Shown here: positions 51,412 to 59,924 of the stretch, one piece after another
Layout: every line of letters starts with the position of its first letter
Position numbering within the stretch: the stretch's first letter is position 1
Made by a program: the position numbers and the translations under genes
Assembly (NCBI GenBank): GCA_036381595.1
Contig: DASVCN010000024.1
Coordinates: forward strand, 131,320-195,319
Length of the DNA stretch: 64,000 nt
Origin: Trueperaceae bacterium
Lineage (GTDB): Bacteria; Deinococcota; Deinococci; Deinococcales; Trueperaceae
Direction: 5' to 3'
The notes under the pieces: model-generated
Databases searched by the model: none
What the model saw: the letters and a program-made list of their open reading frames with translations, nothing else
Told to the model about the DNA's origin: nothing

Positions 51412-52269
51412 ATGTTCCCCCACCTGTCCGATCCGGCGAAAGCCGTGGCCTTCTACGTGATATCGCTGCTCCTAGGCCTCAGCGTGGCGCTCACACCCGG
51501 AGCTTCCACCTTCGTCTATATGTTCACGCCGCTCGTCGCGGTGCTGATCATGATGCTTGTTGTCACGCGGGAAGGTTACTCCCGAGCCGGCTGGGCCTCT
51601 TTGGGGCTGCACCGCTTGGGGTTGGGTGGGTGGCGGCTTGCCCTACTGGCGCCTCTGCTTGTCGTCGGCCTCGCCTTCGTCGTGCTGTGGGTGAGCGGCG
51701 CCGCCGGCTTCGCCGTGCCCGCGGAGATCCAGGGCTACTCGACGCGTGGCTGGTTCTGGCTGGTGTTCCCGGTGGTGCTGCTCCTCAGCCTCGTAGTTAC
51801 CACCCTGACCAATTCGTTGGGCGAGGAACTCGGCTGGCGAGGCTATCTGCTGCCACGCCTCGAAGCCACCGTGGGGCCGATCTGGGCGATGTTCATCACC
51901 GGACTGCTGCACGCACTCTGGCACCTGCCCTTCATGCTGCTGACCTCTCTCTATCATCCCGAAGGCAGCCGCCTGATCGTGCTGCCACTGTTCTTCGTCA
52001 CGGTGACGGCAGCGGGTTTCCTCTTCGGCTACCTCCGCCTGACGACCAGGAGCGTATGGCCGGCCGCCCTGGCACACTCGGCCCACAATCTGCTCTGGGA
52101 TCTCCTGCCCCTGTTCACACTGACTTCCTCGCCGCTGGTGATCGAGTACCTGGCGGGAGACAGTGGAGTTCTCGTGGCTATCGGCTATGGCGCTGTCGCC
52201 GTGTGGGCGATCCTTCGCTTCCGCGGTTCGGTTGGTCGCCAGGCATTCCGCGCCAGGTCCCTTTCCTGA
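51412..52269 (+). CDS. CPBP-family intramembrane metalloprotease
   Basis: The protein has 285 residues and about eight transmembrane helices. The CPBP (Abi/CAAX protease) motifs are intact: LGEELGWRGYLLPRLE (EExxxR), FITGLLHALWHLPFML (HxxxH-type His) and ALAHSAHNLLWDL (the last His/Asn helix). These enzymes cleave within or near the membrane; in bacteria some protect against self-made bacteriocins, but most are uncharacterised. GAGGAGAAAG is 3-6 bases before the ATG at 51412. It stands alone, with the PadR regulator's promoter just downstream. Confidence 0.88.
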   Translation: MFPHLSDPAKAVAFYVISLLLGLSVALTPGASTFVYMFTPLVAVLIMMLVVTREGYSRAGWASLGLHRLGLGGWRLALLAPLLVVGLAFVVLWVSGAAGFAVPAEIQGYSTRGWFWLVFPVVLLLSLVVTTLTNSLGEELGWRGYLLPRLEATVGPIWAMFITGLLHALWHLPFMLLTSLYHPEGSRLIVLPLFFVTVTAAGFLFGYLRLTTRSVWPAALAHSAHNLLWDLLPLFTLTSSPLVIEYLAGDSGVLVAIGYGAVAVWAILRFRGSVGRQAFRARSLS

Positions 52270-52297
52270 GACCCGGCGAACCAGCGCTATACCTGTG

Positions 52298-52315
52298 ACT
52301 GCTATGTATAGTGGT
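52298..52315 (+). promoter_or_regulatory. Imperfect palindrome over -10, candidate PadR operator
   Basis: ACTGCTATGTATAGTGGT: the two 8-base arms match at 6 positions around a GT centre, with a perfect CTAT/ATAG core. It contains TATAGT (52307-52312), a likely -10 for the PadR gene 95 bases downstream. PadR proteins commonly repress their own operon, so autoregulation here is plausible. Confidence 0.35.
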
Positions 52316-52407
52316 CCTATGCTTCCACTCGACCTACTCTGCTGGAGATCAGACGGATCGGCACGATCGACCGGCGTCCTGGGCCGCCAGGTTCCCGGAC
52401 CTTCCCG

Positions 52408-52785
52408 GTGAACATCAACAAGGACCTCGTTGCCGCTTCATCGACGCCGCTCGTCCTCGCCATCCTTGCCGAGGAGGACAGCTACGGTTACGCGATCCTC
52501 AGCCGGGTTCGCGACCTCTCGGGCGGCGAGCTGGAGTGGACCGACGGGATGCTCTACCCGATCCTCCACCGGCTGGAACGCTTCGGCCTGATAACCTCCC
52601 GCTGGGAGAGGTCCGAATCTGGCCGGCGCCGGAAGTACTACCGCCTCACCGCGACCGGGCGCGGCCAGCTTCTCGACGAACAGCGCCAGTGGCTCACGGT
52701 CGATCAGACGCTCCGCCGGCTCTGGTCCACCCTTTCAGAGTCCACGGACGGCGCCGGGCTTTCTCCGCTTCCTGATGCGAGCTGA
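52408..52785 (+). CDS. PadR-family transcriptional regulator
   Basis: The protein has 125 residues. The winged helix covers most of the protein: PLVLAILAEEDSYGYAILSR, GELEWTDGMLYPILHRLERFGLI and the wing RRRKYYRLTATGRGQL are standard PadR segments. GTG start without a clear ribosome site. The last 11 bases overlap the next gene, a membrane protein with a permease-prefix domain, the usual partner of PadR in this type of operon. It probably controls that gene in response to a membrane or small-molecule signal. Confidence 0.9.
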   Translation: MNINKDLVAASSTPLVLAILAEEDSYGYAILSRVRDLSGGELEWTDGMLYPILHRLERFGLITSRWERSESGRRRKYYRLTATGRGQLLDEQRQWLTVDQTLRRLWSTLSESTDGAGLSPLPDAS

Positions 52786-54187
52786 ACCGAAGGCCCAGGA
52801 AGCAAGTGTCGGAGCGCCCCCTGACTCCATCGAGGGGCAGATCGAGGCCTGGCGTGCCTACCTGAGCAAGGGCGGAGCGGTCAGCAGCCCGGACGCCGAG
52901 GAACTCGAGGACCACCTCCGCGAGCAGATCGAGCGCTTGCGATCGAAGGGGCTGTCGCCAGACGAGGCCTTCCTGGTGGCCGTCAAACGGATCGGGGCGA
53001 TAGACGCCATCACCAGGGAGTACGCTCGTGAACACTCCGAGCGTCTCTGGAAGCAACTGGTCCTCTCGGGCAACGGAAGCAACCGAAGCGGCAGTTCCGC
53101 ATCAGAGGAGTCTCGAAGCACCTGGGTGGCGCTCACTCTCGCGTTCGCGGCCGCGGCGGCGATGAAGGCGCCCGCGCTGTTCGGCATCGAATTCAGTATG
53201 GACGAGGCCTTCTACCCTCTGAATGCTACCTTCCTCGTCTTCCCCTTCGTCGCCGCCTACTTCGCCTGGGAACGGGGGCTACCCAGGTTGCGCAGCATAG
53301 AACTGGCGGGCGCGCTGGTGGCGGCCGCGCTCCTCGTCAACGCCTTTCCCTTCTCCGATGCCCCGGGCGCACAGACCAGGTTCCTCACCGTCATCCACCT
53401 GCCGATCGCCCTCTGGCTCTTCGTCGGCGTTGCGTACGTCGGTGGAGGTTGGAGCTCCAGCGGCCGGCGGATGGACTTCATCCGCTTCACAGGCGAACTG
53501 TTCATCTACTTCGTGCTGATCGCCTTGGGCGGAGGCGTGCTGATCGCTCTGGTCATCGGCCTCTTCCAGGCGATCGGGGTAGAGGCCGAGCCGTTCGTCG
53601 AGTCGTGGCTCGCACCCTGCGGCGCAGCCGGAGCCGCCGTGATCGCGTCCTGGCTGGTGGAGGCTAAGCAGAGCGTGATCGAGAACATCGCCCCGGTTCT
53701 GGCTCGGATCTTCGCCCCACTCTTCACCCTGATGCTCCTCGCCTTCATCGCCACTATGGCGTGGACCGGGCAGGGTATCGACGTGGGGCGGGAGATCCTC
53801 ATCGCCTTCGACCTCCTGCTCGTGGTCGTGTTCGGCCTCCTCCTCTACTCGGTCTCGGCCAGGGACCCTTTGGCGTCCCCCGGGTTGCTCGACTGGATCC
53901 ATCTGACACTCGTGGTGTCCGCGTTGCTGCTCGACGCCCTCGCGTTGTGGGCCATCGGAGCCCGCATCTCCGACTTCGGTTTCACAGCCAACCGGGTCGC
54001 GGCGCTAGGTCTGAACCTGGTCCTGCTGGTCAACCTCGCCCGCTCGGCACTCGTCTACGTCGGCTTCCTCAGGGGAACGGTCGCCTTCTCTCAGCTGTGG
54101 GAGTGGCAGACCTCCTACCTTCAGGTCTTCGTCATCTGGGCCGCGATAGTCGCCTTCGCATTCCCGGTGCTGTTCCGGTTCTCTTGA
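52775..54187 (+). CDS. Multi-pass membrane protein with permease-prefix domain
   Basis: The protein has 470 residues. Residues 15-90 match the permease prefix domain (IEAWRAYLSKGGAVSSPDAE, EELEDHLREQIERLRSKGLS-like, DEAFLVAVKRIGAIDAITRE) that occurs at the N-terminus of PadR-linked membrane proteins. About 10-11 hydrophobic helices follow (from about 115), without the MacB/FtsX permease domain. Function unknown; the operon structure suggests it is the PadR target. The frame overlaps the PadR stop, consistent with coupled translation. Confidence 0.75.
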   Translation: MRAEPKAQEASVGAPPDSIEGQIEAWRAYLSKGGAVSSPDAEELEDHLREQIERLRSKGLSPDEAFLVAVKRIGAIDAITREYAREHSERLWKQLVLSGNGSNRSGSSASEESRSTWVALTLAFAAAAAMKAPALFGIEFSMDEAFYPLNATFLVFPFVAAYFAWERGLPRLRSIELAGALVAAALLVNAFPFSDAPGAQTRFLTVIHLPIALWLFVGVAYVGGGWSSSGRRMDFIRFTGELFIYFVLIALGGGVLIALVIGLFQAIGVEAEPFVESWLAPCGAAGAAVIASWLVEAKQSVIENIAPVLARIFAPLFTLMLLAFIATMAWTGQGIDVGREILIAFDLLLVVVFGLLLYSVSARDPLASPGLLDWIHLTLVVSALLLDALALWAIGARISDFGFTANRVAALGLNLVLLVNLARSALVYVGFLRGTVAFSQLWEWQTSYLQVFVIWAAIVAFAFPVLFRFS

Positions 54188-54278
54188 GCGCCCTCGTACT
54201 CTTCACACGGCCCGTCTACAGGAGCGGCAAGGAGCCCCGCCTGACGGTCCGGCGCGGCCCCGGAGCCTTGGACTGCCG

Positions 54279-55427
54279 ATGACCGCCAAGGTCGACGTAC
54301 TGGTAGTGGGCGCCGGCCTGGCTGGCTTGGAGTGCGCGCGGCGGCTGGCCGAGCGCGGAGCGAAGGTCCTCCTCGTCGACCGCAAGCCGGCGGTCGACCA
54401 TGCCGTCCACACCACCGGGATCTTCGTTCGCAGGACGTTGGAGAGCTTCGCCTTACCGGACGATTGCCTGGGCCCGCCGGTACGGCGGGTGGTGCTCTAC
54501 TCCCCGGCAGGGCGCCGACTTCCCCTCGAGAGCCGCCACGACGAGTTCCGGGTTGGCCATATGAAGCGACTCTACTGTCGTTCTCTGGAGGCCTGCCTCC
54601 ACAGCGGTGTGGAGTGGTGGCCGGCAACGACCTTCTCGGCGCTCGATGCCCGGGAGTCGGGCTCCGTCGCGTCCCTGGAGCGAGACGGGCGGACCGTCAG
54701 CGTCGCCGCTCGCTTCATCGTCGGTGCCGACGGAGCCACATCGCGCGTGGCCGCGGCCCTGGGCCTCGAGCAGAACAGCAGCTGGATCGTCGGCGTCGAG
54801 GAGGTGTTCAACGGAATCGAGACCGGTTCGCCTCCGGCGTTCCACGTCTGGCTCGATCCGGTACTGGCGCCTGGCTACATCGCTTGGGTCGTCGACGACG
54901 GCGAGGAGATGCACGTGGGCGTTGGAGGCTATGCCGCCCGTTTTCGGCCGGCTGAGGCGCTCCGCAGCTTCCGCTCCCGGGTCGCACCACTCTTCGGGCT
55001 GGAGGGCGTTGCTGCCAGCGAACGGCGGGGCGGCCGCATCCCGGTAGGCGGCATCTTGCGTCGCATCGTCTGCCCGGAGGGCCTGCTCGTGGGGGACGCC
55101 GCCGGTGCCGTGTCACCCCTTACCGCCGGAGGCCTCGACCCGTGCCTCCGGCAATCGGCCCTGGCGGCATCGGTGACGACCGCCTTCCTCGACACCGGTG
55201 ATGAGGCGGCATTGGCGCCCTACGCCGGCGCGCCTTTGCGCGACCGGTTCCGCTCACGACTGCTCCTGCGGCAGGCGCTGGCCGCCGTCCGCTCACCCGC
55301 CATGGCCGAGCTCGCCTGCGCGACCCTGCGCCTGCCGCCCTTCCGGGCCCTCGCGCACAAGGTGTTCTTCGGGCGCGGCTCGTTCCCCGATCCACCTCGA
55401 GCAACGCCCTGGGGTCCGCAGCAGTAA
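54279..55427 (+). CDS. FAD-dependent oxidoreductase, geranylgeranyl-reductase family
   Basis: The protein has 382 residues. The N-terminal FAD-binding Rossmann motif is VDVLVVGAGLAGLECARRL, followed by the acidic end of beta-2 (LLVDRK). The second FAD segment GLLVGDAAGAVSPLTAGGLD and the middle FIVGADGATSRVAAALGL are the hallmark of the geranylgeranyl reductase / PHBH-like group. Members saturate isoprenoid chains of quinones, chlorophyll or lipids, so a role in isoprenoid lipid or quinone modification is plausible. No membrane helix. The upstream PadR operon is on the same strand, with a gap of 91 bases. Confidence 0.82.
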   Translation: MTAKVDVLVVGAGLAGLECARRLAERGAKVLLVDRKPAVDHAVHTTGIFVRRTLESFALPDDCLGPPVRRVVLYSPAGRRLPLESRHDEFRVGHMKRLYCRSLEACLHSGVEWWPATTFSALDARESGSVASLERDGRTVSVAARFIVGADGATSRVAAALGLEQNSSWIVGVEEVFNGIETGSPPAFHVWLDPVLAPGYIAWVVDDGEEMHVGVGGYAARFRPAEALRSFRSRVAPLFGLEGVAASERRGGRIPVGGILRRIVCPEGLLVGDAAGAVSPLTAGGLDPCLRQSALAASVTTAFLDTGDEAALAPYAGAPLRDRFRSRLLLRQALAAVRSPAMAELACATLRLPPFRALAHKVFFGRGSFPDPPRATPWGPQQ

Positions 55428-55602
55428 GGCAATCGATACCCGGCTCGCGTCGGCAGCGAAGCGCGCCGGGCGGCAGCAACGAGGCTACTGTCGCCGAACC
55501 GTTCCTGCGGGTGTTACGTTCGTTCCGTGGGCGAGTATGCTTGCTCGGCTGACGGCTGACGGTTCAGGAGGAGCGCGGTTCGCGCCTCTTCAGGAGGAGA
55601 AG

Positions 55603-55980
55603 TTGCTCATCTTCGGAGTGATGTTGGGCGGCGCGCTCGGCGCCCTGGCCCGGTACACCGCCTCGATCCTGGCGGTTCATCTGGTCCCCGGATCCCCCGT
55701 CTCCGCGTCGACGGTGGGCACCCTGACCGTGAACGTGGTGGGATCGTTCCTCCTCGGCCTCCTGGTCAGCTTGGGCGCCGCGAGGAACCTCCCTCCCAGC
55801 GTCACGGTTCCTGTCGCCACCGGCTTCATCGGCAGCCTGACGACCTTCTCCACCTTCTCGCTCGAGAGCCATGCCCTGCTGCAAGACGGGAGGCTGGCGT
55901 GGAGCGTCGGCTACCTCGTCGTCAGCCTGTCTCTCGGCCTTCTGGCCGTCCACCTCGGCCGAGCAGTAGGATCCTCATGA
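55603..55980 (+). CDS. crcB: Fluoride ion transporter CrcB/Fluc
   Basis: The protein has 125 residues, the usual length, and four transmembrane helices. Family marks: GGALGALARYTAS, GTLTVNVVGSFLLGLL (with the pore Asn) and GFIGSLTTFSTFSLE (the TTFSTFS segment lining the fluoride path). It works as an antiparallel dimer that lets F- out of the cell. The start is a TTG, 5 bases after CAGGAGGAG. The same TTCAGGAGGAG sequence also occurs 27 bases upstream inside a GC hairpin. I looked for a fluoride riboswitch before it and found none. Confidence 0.9.
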   Translation: MLIFGVMLGGALGALARYTASILAVHLVPGSPVSASTVGTLTVNVVGSFLLGLLVSLGAARNLPPSVTVPVATGFIGSLTTFSTFSLESHALLQDGRLAWSVGYLVVSLSLGLLAVHLGRAVGSS

Positions 55981-56032
55981 CGCGGACCGCTGCCGGAGAC
56001 CCGAGCGAGCTCCCGATCGGCGCCGGCCACGA

Positions 56033-57871
56033 TCAGACCAGGAACACCGATATCGCGGCGAGGAACGCCTGCCCGTAACGCTCGAGCTTCTTCTGGCCCA
56101 CGCCCGATACGTTCGCGAGTTCGACCTCGTTCCGGGGCTTGCGCTCGGCCATCTCCCGCAGCGTCGAATCGTGGAAGATGACGTAGGGTGGGACGCCCTG
56201 GGTCCTGGCGAGCTCGCTGCGCAGCCTCCGCAATTCTTCGAAGAGTTCCCCTTCTGGTCCCGATGGCCGGAGGGCCCGCCGGTCGTTGGCAGGCCTTCGA
56301 CCGGCTACGCCAGGAGCCGGCTGCGGATCCCGCCTGAGGGCTACCTTCCGTTCGCCTCTGAGCACTGCAGCGCTCGCGCCAGTCAGCTTCAGCGAGCCGT
56401 AGCCGTCTTCGTCGGTCGTCAGGAAACCGGCGGCGGTCGATTGTCTCACGACGCGCCTCCAGGAGGGGGCAGCGAGGTCGGCGCCGATACCGAACGTGCT
56501 CAGCCTGTCGTGCCCCAACTGCTTCACCCGAGGGGTCGATCTGCCGGTGAGGATATCGATCAGATACCCAGCTCCGAAGCGCTGACCGGTGCGGAACACC
56601 GTGGACAGAAGCTTCTGCACCTCGACCGTGCCGTCGTAGGTGTCGACAGGGTTCAGGCAGGTGTCGCAGTTGCCGCACGGTCCGAGCAACTCCTCCCCGA
56701 AGTAGGCGAGCAGCGCCTGTCGCCGGCAACCGGCGCTCTCGCAGTAGCCCAGCAGCGCCTCGAGCTTCTGCTGTTCGACACGCCTGTGGGCATCGTCGGT
56801 GTCTGACCGTGACAGAAGCCGTCGTAGGGCGACTACGTCGGTCAGGCCGTAGGTCATGAACGCATCTGCCGCTTCTCCGTCGCGCCCGGCACGACCGGTC
56901 TCCTGGTAGTAACCTTCCAGGCTCTTGGGCACGTCCAGGTGGGCGACGAAGCGCACGTCGGGCTTGTCGATCCCCATGCCGAAAGCGATGGTGGCGACAA
57001 CTACTACACCGTCCTCCCGCAGGAACGCCTCCTGATGGCGCGCTCTTCGGGCGGCGTCGAGCCCGGCGTGGTACGGCAGTGCCGATACCCCCTGCTCCCG
57101 CAGCCAGGCGGCCGTTTCGTCCACGGAGCGCCTCGACATGCAGTAGACGATGCCCGCGTTACCCTCGTGCTTCTCACGGTAGAAGGACAGCAGTTGTCGT
57201 CGGGCGTTCTGCTTCTCCACCACCGTGTAACGGATATTGGGACGGTCGAACGAGGCGACGTACCAGCGGGCTTCCTCGAGGCGCAGCTTCTGTGCCATCT
57301 CACGACGGGTAACGGCGTCGGCGGTAGCGGTGAGCGCGATTCGCGGAACCGCCGGGAAGCGTTCGGCAAGCAGGGACAGGCTGAGGTACTCGGGCCGGAA
57401 GTCGTGACCCCACTGCGAGACGCAGTGCGCCTCGTCGATGGCGAACAGCGCCAGAGGCGAACGGTCGAGCAACTCCAGGAAGCGTGGCGTGAGCAGCCGC
57501 TCGGGAGCCACGTAGAGGAGGTCCAGTTCGCCGGCCACCAGGGCCGATTCGACTCGGCCCGCCTCCTGCCTGTCCAGGGTCGAGTTCAGGTAAGCGGCCT
57601 CGACGCCCAGCAGCCTCAGCGAGTCGACCTGGTCTTGCATCAGGGCGATGAGCGGAGACACGACTATGCCCACCCCTGGCCGCAACATCGAAGGGATCTG
57701 GTAGCAGAGCGACTTGCCGCCTCCGGTGGGCATCAGCACGAGCGCGTCGCCGCCCTCGGCGAGCCGCGCGATGATCGCCTCCTGTTGCCCCCGGAACTCG
57801 TCGTAACCGAACACACCCCGCAGCAACTCGAGCGCGCTCGTCGGTCCGCGGGATTCGACTTCCGATTTCAT
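56033..57871 (-). CDS. recQ: ATP-dependent DNA helicase RecQ
   Basis: A superfamily 2 3'-5' DNA helicase for recombination and replication-fork repair. The protein has 612 residues: helicase motifs [12 protein letters not shown] (motif 0), [14 protein letters not shown] (Walker A), [19 protein letters not shown] (DEAH plus aromatic-rich loop) and [11 protein letters not shown] (motif VI). A zinc-binding region follows (CESAGCRR...CGNCDTC), then a winged-helix RQC and a C-terminal HRDC domain ([34 protein letters not shown]). One HRDC domain is the common number. The ATG at 57871 starts the family sequence; a GTG at 57931 is possible. Confidence 0.94.
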   Translation of the reverse strand: MKSEVESRGPTSALELLRGVFGYDEFRGQQEAIIARLAEGGDALVLMPTGGGKSLCYQIPSMLRPGVGIVVSPLIALMQDQVDSLRLLGVEAAYLNSTLDRQEAGRVESALVAGELDLLYVAPERLLTPRFLELLDRSPLALFAIDEAHCVSQWGHDFRPEYLSLSLLAERFPAVPRIALTATADAVTRREMAQKLRLEEARWYVASFDRPNIRYTVVEKQNARRQLLSFYREKHEGNAGIVYCMSRRSVDETAAWLREQGVSALPYHAGLDAARRARHQEAFLREDGVVVVATIAFGMGIDKPDVRFVAHLDVPKSLEGYYQETGRAGRDGEAADAFMTYGLTDVVALRRLLSRSDTDDAHRRVEQQKLEALLGYCESAGCRRQALLAYFGEELLGPCGNCDTCLNPVDTYDGTVEVQKLLSTVFRTGQRFGAGYLIDILTGRSTPRVKQLGHDRLSTFGIGADLAAPSWRRVVRQSTAAGFLTTDEDGYGSLKLTGASAAVLRGERKVALRRDPQPAPGVAGRRPANDRRALRPSGPEGELFEELRRLRSELARTQGVPPYVIFHDSTLREMAERKPRNEVELANVSGVGQKKLERYGQAFLAAISVFLV

Positions 57872-58048
57872 CGGAAGAACATGCCCATCAGGGACGGATA
57901 TTCCCCGTGAATTCTGATGCTGCGGTTCCACCGTCGGGCGAAGAGAACGACAGTGGTCCCAGAGATCGCACCATGACGTGCACTCTAACCCCTGGCTCGA
58001 GCAGACGGCACCGCCGCCTGGGCCGATGACCGAATCGCGTCCCGACCG

Positions 58049-58228
58049 TTACCGCTTGCGCAGCTTCCATACCTGTTCACCGGGGTAGCGGTAGGCCCAG
58101 CTGGCAGGTTGGGAGAAGCGGTCAGCCACCTCCGGGGAGGCGAGCCTCGGCTCGAGATAGTCCTCGACCTCGAACCCGACCTCCCGCAAGAGGGCGAATC
58201 ACTTCGAGATCGGGAGGTTGAACTCTAT
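58049..58228 (-). pseudogene. C-terminal remnant of a SAM-dependent methyltransferase
   Basis: One frame reads IEFNLPISK, stop (TGA, 58199-58201), then FALLREVGFEVEDYLEPRLA and ends YRYPGEQVWKLRKR stop. This matches the C-terminus of class I methyltransferases, in which a LPISEWFALLREAGFEVED-type segment precedes a final WxxR/K strand. TGA stands where a Trp codon is expected, so a TGG-to-TGA mutation is the simplest reading. The N-terminal two-thirds, including the SAM-binding domain, is absent: the fragment begins exactly at the stop codon of the MFS gene. Not expected to be functional. Confidence 0.6.
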
Positions 58229-59718
58229 AGAGCAGCCGCTTCGGAAGTGGGGACGATCTGAGCGTGCTCCTCCTCTTCGACCTCTTCCGGCAGGGAACGC
58301 CTGAGGAAGAAGGTCAGCACGAGAGCAACCAGGGCGATGGCGGAGGCTACGCCGAACGCCGACCTGAGGCCCGCCGCCTGCGCGAGATCGGTCGAGACGG
58401 TTCGGCCCAGGACGATTGCCCGGTTTGTCATGATCGTGATCAGAAGTGCCGTGCCGACGGCGCCGGCTACCTGCTGGAGCGTACTCATGATGGCGCTGCC
58501 GTGCGAGTGGAGGCGGGCGGGCAGCGGATTGAGGCCGGTAGTCATCAGCGGCGTGAAGATCATGGCCATTCCGAGACTGAGGACGAGGTGCAGGGAGAGC
58601 AGCACGGCCACGGGAGTATCCGCGGTGATCGTGCTGAAGCGCCAGAGGATCAGTGTCAGGAGCGCCGCACCGGGGGTGGTCAACACCTGTGGACCGTAGC
58701 GGTCGTAGAGGCGGCCGACGATGGGGGCGGCGAGGCCCATGAGGGCCCCGCCCGGGAGCAGCAGCAGACCGGTCTCCAGCGATCCGAAGCCGCGCACGTT
58801 CTGCAGATAGATGGGAAGCAGGATCATCGACCCGAACAGTCCCATCATCACGATCATGAAGATCGCGACGCTCAGGGTGAACATCGGATAGCGGAAGGCG
58901 CGCAGGTCCAGCAGAGGATCGCCACTCCTCTGCAGCGCCCGTTGCCGGGCGAAGAAGATGACCAGGCTCAGCGCACCCACGACCATCGCTGCGACGACCT
59001 GCGGATCGCTCCACGCCCCCGGGCCTTCGCCGGCCCTGCTCACGCCGTACACGAAGCCACCGAAACCGAACGCCGAAAGCACCACCGACACCACGTCGAT
59101 CGAGCTGCGTCGCACCTCACCCACGTTGACCAGCCGGGTCGCGCCGATCACCAGGACCACCAGGGCGATGGGCAGCACGAGGAGGAACATGAAGCGCCAC
59201 GGAAGGGCGTTGAGTATCAGTCCCGAGACGGTCGGCCCCAGTGCCGGAGCCACGGAGATCACGATGCTCACCGTACCCAACACGCCGCCGCGGATATTTG
59301 CCGGGACCAGCCCGAGGATCGTCGTCATGAGGAGCGGGATCATGATCGCCGTCCCCGAAGCCTGGACCACTCGCCCTACCAGCAACGGCAGGAAGCCGGG
59401 CGCGATGCCCGCTAGCAGCGTGCCCAGACTGAAGAGCGACATCGCGGCGATGAACACGACCCTGGTGGTGAACCGCTGCAGGATGAAGCCGGTCATCGGG
59501 ATGACGACGGCCATCGTTAGCAGGAAGGCGGTCGAGAGCCACTGCACGGTATTGGGTTCGACGTCGAGCTCGACCATGAGGGTGGGCAACGCCACGTTCA
59601 TGATCGTCTCGTTGAGGATGACGGTGAAGGCAGCGATCAGCAGCATGATGATCGTGCTCCAGTCGCGCTGGGAAAGACGGTAGTTGCGGCCTTGTCCTGA
59701 CGTGTTCGAGCTGGGCAT
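58225..59718 (-). CDS. MFS drug exporter, DHA2 (EmrB/QacA) family
   Basis: The protein has 497 residues with about 14 transmembrane helices. Motifs: LNETIMNVALPTLMVELDVE in helix 1 (DHA2 motif D1), FLLTMAVVIPMTGFILQRFT (motif A region) and GPTVSGLILNALPWRFMFLL (motif C, GPxxGG-like). It should export drugs or other amphiphiles using the proton gradient. An AAGAGGT ribosome site is 8 bases before the ATG at 59718; the longer frame from 59787 is not needed. The stop codon abuts a broken methyltransferase remnant. Divergent from mrfA. Confidence 0.9.
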   Translation of the reverse strand: MPSSNTSGQGRNYRLSQRDWSTIIMLLIAAFTVILNETIMNVALPTLMVELDVEPNTVQWLSTAFLLTMAVVIPMTGFILQRFTTRVVFIAAMSLFSLGTLLAGIAPGFLPLLVGRVVQASGTAIMIPLLMTTILGLVPANIRGGVLGTVSIVISVAPALGPTVSGLILNALPWRFMFLLVLPIALVVLVIGATRLVNVGEVRRSSIDVVSVVLSAFGFGGFVYGVSRAGEGPGAWSDPQVVAAMVVGALSLVIFFARQRALQRSGDPLLDLRAFRYPMFTLSVAIFMIVMMGLFGSMILLPIYLQNVRGFGSLETGLLLLPGGALMGLAAPIVGRLYDRYGPQVLTTPGAALLTLILWRFSTITADTPVAVLLSLHLVLSLGMAMIFTPLMTTGLNPLPARLHSHGSAIMSTLQQVAGAVGTALLITIMTNRAIVLGRTVSTDLAQAAGLRSAFGVASAIALVALVLTFFLRRSLPEEVEEEEHAQIVPTSEAAAL

Positions 59719-59924
59719 GGGAGGAGACCTCTTGTTGAGATGTGGGGGACGACTTCGCGCGCAGGCACGGCAGCGCATCCAGTCCATCGGACGGGACCGG
59801 TCCTGCGAACTCGCCGAGTCTACAACTGTTTCACCGAGCGGTGGACGTTTCTGATGACTTCGTCAGCGTAGCTCTCTGAAGGGGCTTTTGACCGTCCGGA
59901 CCTTGCCGATGGCATCATGGTGAT

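Noticed and set aside
55440..55602. Possible fluoride riboswitch before crcB
   Set aside because: I looked for the conserved GGNGATGG and CUGAU-type core. Only a weak GGGCGAG...CTGACGG similarity exists, and the pairing pattern was not convincing.
57871..57931. A four-codon frame (ATG TTC TTC CGA TGA) overlapping the recQ ATG, like the carB minigene
   Set aside because: No TANNNT at leaderless spacing precedes it, so it is probably chance.
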